A stretch of DNA of 64,000 bases, from assembly GCA_007922195.1 (NCBI GenBank), contig ML682024.1, positions 10,842,704 to 10,906,703 of the forward strand. The letters run 5' to 3'. Under the pieces are notes generated by a model, which saw only the letters and a program-made list of their open reading frames with translations, had not been told where the DNA came from and ran no database searches. Position numbers and translations under genes: made by a program. How positions within the stretch are numbered: the stretch's first letter is position 1; each line of letters opens with the position of its first letter. This DNA comes from Podocnemis expansa. Taxonomy: Eukaryota; Chordata; Testudines; Podocnemididae. This document shows, piece by piece, positions 55,934-64,000 of this stretch.

Positions 55934-56833
55934 CATGATGTGTAAGTATAAAGGGAAAGAGTAAGGATGTCAGCAAAACCTAAACAAGCCACTCCTTGAG
56001 GCAGTGCAGAGGGTTTCCCAATGAAACCTTGAGTAGTGAAGGTGCTTTTTAACCAGGGCTGTAAAATACAACAACAGTCATTTACTGGTTGCTACTTGCA
56101 CAATACTGGTAAGCGGGAGCTGCCCATTTCCTGTGGTGGTAGATAAAGATCCCTGGCTTGCAAGAATTGAGAAAAACATTTTCATACAAAGTGCTGAGCA
56201 GAAGGTGTGTAACGTACATTATGTGTATGTACAATAACCTCTGCCATCTGAGGATCTTGTAGAAGCTAATATTGGCTGCAATGCATGCCATTTATAATGC
56301 ATATATGTACTTTGTACACTTTATTGTGCTGATGGAGGTGTCATGTGGGTTGGATATAAGTACATGCTAGATGCAATGTTAAAAGCCTCACTAAAAGTAG
56401 TTCCGTCTCATTTCTGCAATACAAAGTGAAAACCCTTGTTTTTTTGTTTTTGTTTTTTTTTGTTTTGTTTGTTTTTTTTAAAAAAAAAAACAACCCTGAA
56501 AAACAGTGAAACAAAACCCAGTTGAATTTCTTTTGTCATCTTGTGTTCCTCTTTAGTAAAGAATTTTTATTTTGATGCTCCAGTTAATGGATAACTTTGG
56601 AAAAAGAAAGTAAAAATGTCAATGCTAAGTGATAAGTGAAAAAGTATAAAAGCACAAAGTTCATTGTACATTGAGTAACTGGTGATGGATTATGCATTCA
56701 AAGCACCTTTCAAAAATCATTTTTATTTATAATGCTTTTCAGACAGCTTTTAGATCTCGCAAGCAGGCAGAGCTTTTTAGCTTTAAGCAGGCGGAGTTCT
56801 CAGAATAATGATGGTGATACAAGCTCAGCCAAT
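55934..56833. other. Unassigned; T-rich tract
   Basis: A T/G then A-rich tract lies at 56440-56500. Nothing else recognised. Confidence 0.45.
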
Positions 56834-57249
56834 GGCTATGCCTACATTGTAAAAGCTAAGTCGACTTTATTAAGTCGACTTAATAAAGTCTACTTAAAGT
56901 CGACTTTAAGTAACCTTATTAAGTCGACTTAGTGAGTCCCCACTACATTAAATCGACTTTATAAAGTTGACTTTAAATGGGTGCCTTGGCTTAAGTCGAC
57001 TTTATAAAGTTGACTTAATGGCCCCACTCCACTAAGTCAACTTTATTAAGTTGGGTTAGTGAGTCCACATTGCCTTAAATCGACTTAATAAAGTCGACTT
57101 AACAGTAAAATCGATTATAAGTGGACCTTATAAAGTCGACTTTACTGGACCCTAAAGTCGACTTTATTGTCCTGCAGTGTAGACAGGGCTCTGTTTAAGT
57201 TGACTTAAGGGCCCTTAAGTTGACTGAAACACATAGTATAGATGTACCC
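56834..57249. mobile_element. Family C MITE, compact 416 bp form
   Basis: The ends GGCTATGCCTACATTG and GTATAGATGTACCC have flanks AAT and AAC. The whole element is AAGTCGACTTTATTAAGTCG-type palindromes, about eleven with an intact TCGA core, and no GC-rich interior. Confidence 0.8.
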
Positions 57250-57910
57250 AACAAGACAACAATGGCATTTATTCCTGGAAGAGGATCCAAAGTCAACTCG
57301 CCTCCTGTTGTTTGTACAAATGGGTTTTGCTTTTTCCACTAGGCAGGAATTACATTCCCATCAGGAGCTTCTTCTCAGAGTTACTTCCTGAGAAATAAAA
57401 CAATTGAAACAAATTTCAAAATTCCTGAGAGATGGATCTTTCCCTTCTGGAGAAGCCATACATTTTACAGTCTGGTGAAGCGTCACCCCCAGAAACCCCA
57501 CCAGCAAGTAACTTTGTTAAATGTATGTATTAAAGGCAGCAGAGAAATAACTAGGTTAGGAAAGTGCTATTTGTAGTAAAACTAAGTAGACTTTACTGTA
57601 TATATATTTTAAGAAATTTAATCTCCCCTGACACTCCTATACATACATTTCATTCATTTTAAAAGCCTGTTTTGCAAAGGAAAATGTTTTAGGCATTAAG
57701 AAGGATGGAAAAAATAGGCACATTCTAGGTTGCAGAAGTTTGGTTTCTTTTCCTCTGTTTTGTTTTCTCAGAACCTTGTAAAAAGAGGCCTGCATACCCC
57801 ATCATTACCTGTTGTTTTCTCTTTGCATCAGCCTGTAGAACAAACCCGACATACAGTAGGCTGAGGGAGAGAGAACACTGAGTATTCTGTGCCCCCTGAG
57901 AGGACATAGC
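57250..57910. other. Unassigned
   Basis: Nothing recognised. Confidence 0.4.
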
Positions 57911-59078
57911 GGGTATGTCTACACTATGAGCTTAAGTTGAACAGTCTGTTTTAGAAATTATTACGTCAAATTAGACTTAATAACTCCTTCCCTATAAAAT
58001 GGCTTAAGCATTTAAACTGACTTGACAGTGCAGGGACCTCCCCCTTCCCTGCTCCAGTATATGATTGGGCTCCAGGGACCTGATCCAACCACTGGGGAAC
58101 CAATCCAGCTCCTGCCATGTGGCAAGGAGCTGGGGGCTGGATCTGGCTCCCTGTCCCTCTCTGTGGGTGGTGGGGGCTCGTAGCCAGTCCCTGAAGCCTT
58201 CAGAGAGTGGCTGAGAGTCCAATCTGGCTCCCAGCCCCTCTCTGTAGGCTGCAGGGGCTCAGAGCCTGGTCAATTTCACAGACTCTGAGCCTGTGAAATT
58301 GACCAGGTTACAAGCTCCTTGTGCAACAGCAGGAGGAGCTGGAAGCCAGATCAGCTCTGAGCTGGCTCCTAGCCCCTGCAGGTGCCAGGGCAAGTGGCCA
58401 GGGCAGGAATCAGCTGCCAGTCCTCACTGCCTGCAGCGAAGGGCTGGGAACTTGATCTGACTACCAGTCCATTGCCCCAGGCTGTGGGGATTAGGAGCCA
58501 GTTCCTACCCCACCCCAGTGGCAAGAGATGCCGAGCCCAATCTGGTTCCATGCCCTTCACCAGTACTAGCAGGAGGCTTGGAACCTAGTCAATTTCACAG
58601 GCATTGTGCCTGTGAGATTGACCAGCTCCAAGCTGTCTCTTCATTTTCACAGGCTCAACGCCTGTGAAATTGACTAGGCTCCAAGCTGCTTGCCAAGGGC
58701 AGCAAGTGGCTGGGGGTCAGAATAAGCTTCGAGCTTCCTGCTACCAATAGCGAGGGGCTCAGACCCAGATTGGGCTCCCAGCCCTTCTCTGTGGATGGCA
58801 GGAAATGGCTCCTGACCCCACAGCCTGCTGCAAGCAACTCAGAGCTGGATCAGGCTTCTTGCAGCTGGCCAGTGGTGGCTTGAACTGGATTGGGCCCTGG
58901 GAGCTGACTGGGCTCTAAGTGCCTAGTTTGGACCAGGAGCAGGGCAGGGGGTAGGGCAACCCCAGTATGTCTGCCCTGTGTCCAATGCAGATATACCCTG
59001 AAGTCAACTTAACAAAGTCAACTTAAAGTTAACCTTGTTAAGTCATCTTCCCAGGACCCTCCCAGAATAGACATAACC
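57911..59078. mobile_element. Family C MITE, 1.17 kb
   Basis: The ends GGGTATGTCTACACTATG and AGAATAGACATAACC have flanks AGC and AGA. Subterminal AAGTCAACTTAA-type repeats occur, and the GC-rich interior has hairpins TGGTCAATTTCACAG with complement at 58265-58310 and 58590-58680, as in 19802-21364. Confidence 0.75.
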
Positions 59079-60572
59079 AGAAAGAGCTCACTCCTATTGT
59101 GAAACTGGGAATTCTGCACCATCCCCCAGTAAAGGGGTGTGACTTGGAAATGCAGGTGAGCCCTTGTTAAAGTCCAGATATTACATACTGGTTGTATAAT
59201 TTAGTGTGGGAAGATGAAACATACCACTCTCTAGGAGAAGTACTGTGGAGAACGGGTATCTGTTCAGGTAGGGTAGTTGTTTTCTGTTTCAGCATTTTCA
59301 TTGTTATTTGTTGCTGTGTGAAATATTGAGCCTAAATAGCTTTTTTGATGCATTTCTTTCAAATGAGATATGATTGAGTGACTGTTTTCTGAATTGTTTG
59401 GAATCTACACATAAGTTGCTTTGAAGCCTTTTCCTTATGAGTTAGATAACTAAATTTAGGGCAGGTCTTCACTGATGGTGGCAAATCTGCTGCAGACAAA
59501 TTAAATTTCCCAATAAACGGAGTGGATCTGTGAAGATCCATTTAATGAATCAGGAAGCCAATTAGGTAATTACAGCCACTCACGTGGAGTAGCGCTGAGT
59601 CAATGGGAGGCCATTTCCCATTGACTTAGTGTGCTGAAGACATTGCATTAAGTACAACAAACAAGGAGTCCTGTTATTTTAAGTAACTTGTGTTTCTCCC
59701 TTTGAGTGTTGCCAAAATCTGGTGGTAATGTAGACCAGGGCTTATTGCACTTTGAACCGAATTTGTTGTCATGCCAGCATGGAATGATAATAGATCAGCA
59801 GCAGCAGCTCAGATATTCCTGTTATGCACAGATAGAGATTGGCTTCAAGACATTACATTAAGATTTTATTGACAGCAATGTCCATTGTTTGTGAGATATC
59901 TATATCAGAAAAAAAAAATGAAAACTGTGACCCTGATGTGACACATTCTTGCTAGAAATCAATATAAGGCACAACGCAAGTTATTAAAATGAATTTTGGC
60001 AAGTTTGAACAAGATTTCTATTTAATTTCCAAGATATTTCTCTTAACCAGGAGAAACCTTTTTAGTGAGTCAACCCTCTCAGGGCTATCCTGTCTCTCTG
60101 GGATAAGCGCCTTGGCTTTATCACCAATAAATACAAAATATTAATGCCAGGATATGAAGAGTTCAGATATTTCTACATGAAACTTCTGAGAACTAGGACA
60201 TACACTATGAAGGTATTCTGTCATTTTTGAGTGAAGCCCAAATATGCCCATAACACATGCTGACACTATGTCTTTGCAAATAACAGAAATAGGGAAAAAG
60301 ACTAACACTTGTCCTGCAGACATGCACTCAGTTTAGTCCACACAACCAACACACCTGCTCGCTTTTTACAGTCAATTCACGGGATGGCTAGGATAACTTT
60401 TAAAATTATATTACATTTTCACTACTTCATCATTAAACCCAAAGCTTACTCTCTTATCCTGTGTCATGTCTTACAAAGAATTCCCAGTACACTGCTAGGC
60501 TCTGCTTCCAGAATTCATCACTGAAATGAGACATATCAGATGTCTTTTGAGTCTATTTGTTTTCTTTTTAAA
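59079..60572. other. Unassigned; small PLE terminus fragment
   Basis: ACAAACAAGGAGTCCTGT at about 59657-59674 is a PLE terminus scrap. Otherwise nothing recognised. Confidence 0.45.
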
Positions 60573-61325
60573 TGAGACTGCATTGCTCTACCGTTGTTTT
60601 GGAGTATCCAGGGTGGATAGTGATGATGATGTTGAGCTAATAATGTGATAAACTAATGTTTATATAGAGGATAGCAATATTAAGAGAAGAAATGAAGGAA
60701 AGCAATGGGGAGGGCACTTAAATGAGACTTCCAAATCATGGAATCCCCAGGCAGATAAAAAGAAAATATTTTTATTAACAACAGAACTTATGTTCAAACT
60801 TACATTTACTCTTTGAGGGAAATCAGGTCTGTGTGTTTGCCTTTTAACTTCCAGGAGAGAGTTAGGGAATTTGTTTACACTTTCTCCTTTTAGTTTTACC
60901 TTTCAGACAGGAGACAGTTTTCTTGTTAGAAAACTGAAGTACATGTTACATCAACCATAAGTCAACATTGCAAAGTCCAAAAAGAACTAGAATCAAAAGG
61001 CAGCTACAACAAATAAAGGGTAACATAGATCTTACTTTTGAATATCTGGGATGTGATTCACCCTTTCAAAGTAGAATTTTATTCTGGGTGACTGTGGTGT
61101 TTTAGTGGGATCTTCAGGGTAAAGCTTACGCAACAATATGTTAGATTGTGGCCAGTGCCTTAAATGATATTATGAACTGGTGGCAAATATTCTACACTTA
61201 ATGGTGCCAGATTCTGAAGGCCAGCTTTAGCATTGTGCTGGGTATATGGCTGCTTTCATAGTGTAATGATGAACATGGCTAAACTTTTCAGTTACAGATC
61301 CTGCTGGACTCACAATTGGGTGGTA
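60573..61325. repeat. 0.75-kb direct duplication, copy 2
   Basis: Partner of 51945-52697. It continues uninterrupted (GGTCTAAAGGGAGGTCAC) past the point where the hAT element interrupts copy 1. Confidence 0.8.
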
Positions 61326-61942
61326 AGGTCTAAAGGGAGGTCACATTATTCCACAAAGTTTGAGGTTAATCAGACAAGAGTTCCCAGATCTTGACTTCCT
61401 AAATTAAAGGGGATAAGTGGAGTTCAAAAAATTTTCAAACTTTGTTCTCCACTTCATAAGGGATGAAGAAAAAGAAATATATAGATTATTTCATGTGACC
61501 AGTTGTCTTTTATTACATAGGACCAAAAGTTAGTTGATTAAACTTTTTTTCATTCTAATTTTAAAAGCTATTTCAAGGGAAATACAAATAACACTTTTAT
61601 GGTAAAATGAAGGATATAGGCACACTTCAGTGACATATGTGTATGTTAACTTTCATGAGTGATAGCATATTTAGAAAGTTAGAAACCAAGAAAACTGAAA
61701 GCTAAGACTGCACTTACAAGAAAACAAATGTGACAAGATGGAAATGCACAAATGAGCTTACAAAAGTGATTTAAGTCTTTCCACACATGGACACTAACCT
61801 TCTTATCTCCACTGAAGCCTAATAGAAAACAAGCACCACAGAGCATTTTTGCATTAAAGGATGAAATGTTTTGTTTCAAATCTTTGATTAAAACTGCTTT
61901 TTCTATTTTCAATTTGGTGAGTTTCAAAAATAAACAAACAAG
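61326..61942. other. Unassigned
   Basis: Nothing recognised. Confidence 0.4.
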
Positions 61943-62378
61943 CAGGGCTGGTCCTACCATAGGAATGACCTAGGCGATCACCTAGGACACCAAATACTAG
62001 GGGGTACTGCCTTGCAGCACACAGACATGTAGCCCAGTGCACAGCAAGGCAAGAAAATTTTTCAGCTGGCTCCGCTCCCTGCTGAAGAAAAGGTAAGTGC
62101 TGGTGCAGGGGCTAGAGACAGGCTTGGAAGTGGGTAGGAGGAGAAGGTGGGAGGGAGGGGCAGCACAAGCCCCTCTGCTAGCTTGCTGCTGGGCCAGCTT
62201 TGGGCCGGCCCAGCCCGCCGCTCACCCAAAGCAGCTTGCCGCACCAGCCGCCCCGTCCCACTCCCCCCTTCTGAGCTGCCTGCTGCACTAGCTGGCCCAC
62301 CCCCCAGCCAGGTGCACCATGGGGGGGGGGCAAAAATCACAGGTGCCTAAGACATCAAAAAGCCTTGGGCTGATCCTG
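61943..62378. mobile_element. hAT-type non-autonomous element, 436 bp
   Basis: It starts CAGGGCTGGTCCTACCA and ends TTGGGCTGATCCTG, inverted. Flanks CAAACAAG (61935-61942) and CGAACAAG (62379-62386) match at 7 of 8 bases. The GC-rich interior has no transposase. Confidence 0.8.
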
Positions 62379-63016
62379 CGAACAAGCCAGCAGATAGCAT
62401 GACATATTGGCCAAATTGACACAAACAGTTCAGAAAAAAATATCACTGTGGTGACTGAAATGTTTCAGTTGATTCAATTTATTTTTACTTTCAAGTTTTT
62501 CTTTTTTCAAAAAAAAGTGTTGAGTAACTGAATAGATAGACTCTGCCCAAAATCTAGTACACTTGGAACCAATGCAATTCTAAATTGTGCATTGAATTTA
62601 AGACTTATTTTTTTTATTATTTTAAATCAGTTGAAATGTTTCAGTCATTTCAAAATGATTTTTTCCTGAGTTTTTTGTTTTGATCTGGCCATTTTTAGTC
62701 CCCCCTCCTTTTGCATTTATTCATTTTAGATTGGTCAAATTTAAAATGGAAACAGTTTTAAAACAAAAAGTTAAGACAAAACATTTTGCCCCTTTCAACA
62801 ACTTTGTCCTCTTTGAAAATACTTGTTGAATTCAGCACAGAAAAGGTTTTGGCTTTCCTTTGGCTCACTGCAGTTCCAGAAACCCTGGGTCAGTACTGTG
62901 CTTTCTTATTCCAGGCCCATCATTTAGCACTGAGGACATTTTCTTAATCTGTTGCCTGTGCTAGTACATTTTTGTCCTTCCTACAGATACATGTTTAGAT
63001 GTTTCCTTAACTCTAT
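62379..63016. other. Unassigned AT-rich
   Basis: Nothing recognised. Confidence 0.4.
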
Positions 63017-63586
63017 GGGTGTGTTCACACAGCATTCTTATTTTGAAACAACAGAGGTTGTTTCGAAATAAGAAAGACCATGTCCACACGATGTACGGCC
63101 ATTTCGAAACAAGCAAACCCCTTGTTTCAAAATGGGAACTGGTGTTTCGAAATGGCTTAAACCTCCTTCCGTTTCGAAACAACCCTGTGGGGACATGTTG
63201 TTTTGGAACAAAGTGTTCCGAAACAACTTTGGACCTTCCTCCCTCAGCACCCTGGCCAGGTAGCCTTCAGCACCCTCGCCAGGGTGCTGAGGGGTGTCCC
63301 CTGGCTGGTAGAGGGGGACTGCAGACCCTGGTGGGGTGAGTGTAGCCGGGAGCCTCACCCCGCCAGCTTTTAAAGGGTCCGGGCTACACTCACCCCACTG
63401 GGGTCTGCAGTCCCCCTTAAGCAAAATAGCATGTCCACACTGTGGACATGCTATTTCGTTTCCCTTATTTCAAAGACACTTTTTTTGTCTTTTGAAATAA
63501 GGTGTTTAGAAATAACACATTATTTTGAAATGGCTTGTTTCAAAACATCTTGTTTCGAAACAAGCCCTCTGTGTGTGAACATAGCC
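63017..63586. mobile_element. Family A MITE, 570 bp
   Basis: The ends GGGTGTGTTCACACAG and GTGTGTGAACATAGCC have an exact TAT duplication at 63014-63016 and 63587-63589. TTGTTTCGAAACAA and TTATTTTGAAATAA palindromes flank a GC-rich core with inverted CAGCACC/GGTGCTG words. A hairpin AAATAGCATGTCC..GGACATGCTATTT lies at 63424-63458. Confidence 0.87.
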
Positions 63587-63589
63587 TAT

Positions 63590-63984
63590 AGGGTATATAG
63601 TCATCTGTTATTTGTGGGACTAGGCATGACAGCAGTCTTTATATTCATGTGTTATTGCTCTCATTTCCCTGTACATACAGGATTATTGCTGCAGTGTTTC
63701 CTCTATAAACACATGCGTGCTGAGACATTTCCTATTTCATGTCACTCAGTTCTGGAAATTTTTCTAATTCACTTGTGCCAGTACTGGGACTCTTCCCATC
63801 TTATCCTGCACAAGTTACTGCCCCCTCCTGCCTCCCAACCCATCCCAGCATTCACATGCATGACTGGTTCATGGGTCTTTTGATTAACTTGGGATGGTGC
63901 TGGGGTATTTCCTGATCTCTCACCTAAATGCTAAGATGTTTGCCATAGTCTCTTGGCACGTTGCTGGAATGATGTGACAGTAAT
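63590..63984. other. Unassigned
   Basis: Nothing recognised. Confidence 0.4.
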
Positions 63985-64000
63985 GGGCTATGTTTATACT
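63985..64000. mobile_element. Left end of another GGCTATGT-type MITE at the window edge
   Basis: GGGCTATGTTTATACT preceded by AAT matches the shared end of families A to D. The rest lies outside. Confidence 0.45.

Overview
This is a gene-poor vertebrate nuclear window of about 64 kb, dominated by transposable elements. The mix points to a non-avian sauropsid, most likely a turtle, with a crocodilian possible. It contains CR1 LINE 3' ends, a DIRS-type tyrosine-recombinase retrotransposon, many Penelope-like elements (PLEs), hAT-type MITEs and very abundant short elements whose ends read like GG(C/G)TATGTCTACAC. That assignment rests on my knowledge of these families, not on a search. There are no bacterial-style operons, no CRISPR array and no convincing tRNA or rRNA gene. 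Most long reading frames are by-products of GC-rich or N-filled repeats.

The only host gene I can support is a butyrophilin-like (BTN/BTNL) gene on the minus strand. Its last exon (26109-26638) encodes a complete PRY-SPRY (B30.2) domain. Upstream in the gene, at higher coordinates, lie a 27-nt exon (28309-28335) and 21-nt exons (33501-33521, 34678-34698, 35126-35146). All share the same phase, the arrangement typical of BTN heptad exons. A further 21-nt copy at 34245-34265 has lost its donor site and sits in a tandem intron duplication. No immunoglobulin, membrane or signal-peptide exon could be identified.

Layout: 1-2.4 kb holds a solo PLE terminus pair and a family B MITE. 2.8-3.5 kb holds hAT-type elements. 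3.5-9.7 kb is a decayed DIRS element (minus strand) with gag, RT, RNase H and tyrosine recombinase remnants and inverted termini, carrying a hAT MITE and a CR1 fragment. 9.7-14 kb is mostly unassigned. 14-24 kb holds a hAT element, paired repeats, an assembly gap, a possible retroviral envelope remnant, and family A and C MITEs. 24.5-26 kb holds a possible LTR and a CR1 3' end. 26.1-35.2 kb is the BTN-like exon region, interrupted by nested PLE and MITE insertions. 37.8-40 kb holds family B, PLE and family A elements. 42.9-44.6 kb holds a gap, a hAT MITE and a PLE. 44.8-46.3 kb is a 1.5-kb imperfect palindrome. 47 kb has minisatellites. 48.5-50 kb is a family C element containing an inverted PLE. 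51.9-54.7 kb and 60.6-61.3 kb share a 0.75-kb duplication, the first copy interrupted by nested transposons. 54-64 kb has further family A and C MITEs and a hAT element.

The most notable pattern is that three non-autonomous families (A, B, C) share one terminal motif and A/T-rich 3-bp target duplications. All three are packed with short palindromes centred on TCGA that differ only in the flanking bases (TTTCGAAA, GTTCGAAC, AGTCGACT). The second is that PLE copies carry inverted terminal arms with 8-14 bp target duplications, and two copies have internal inversions like those made by twin priming.
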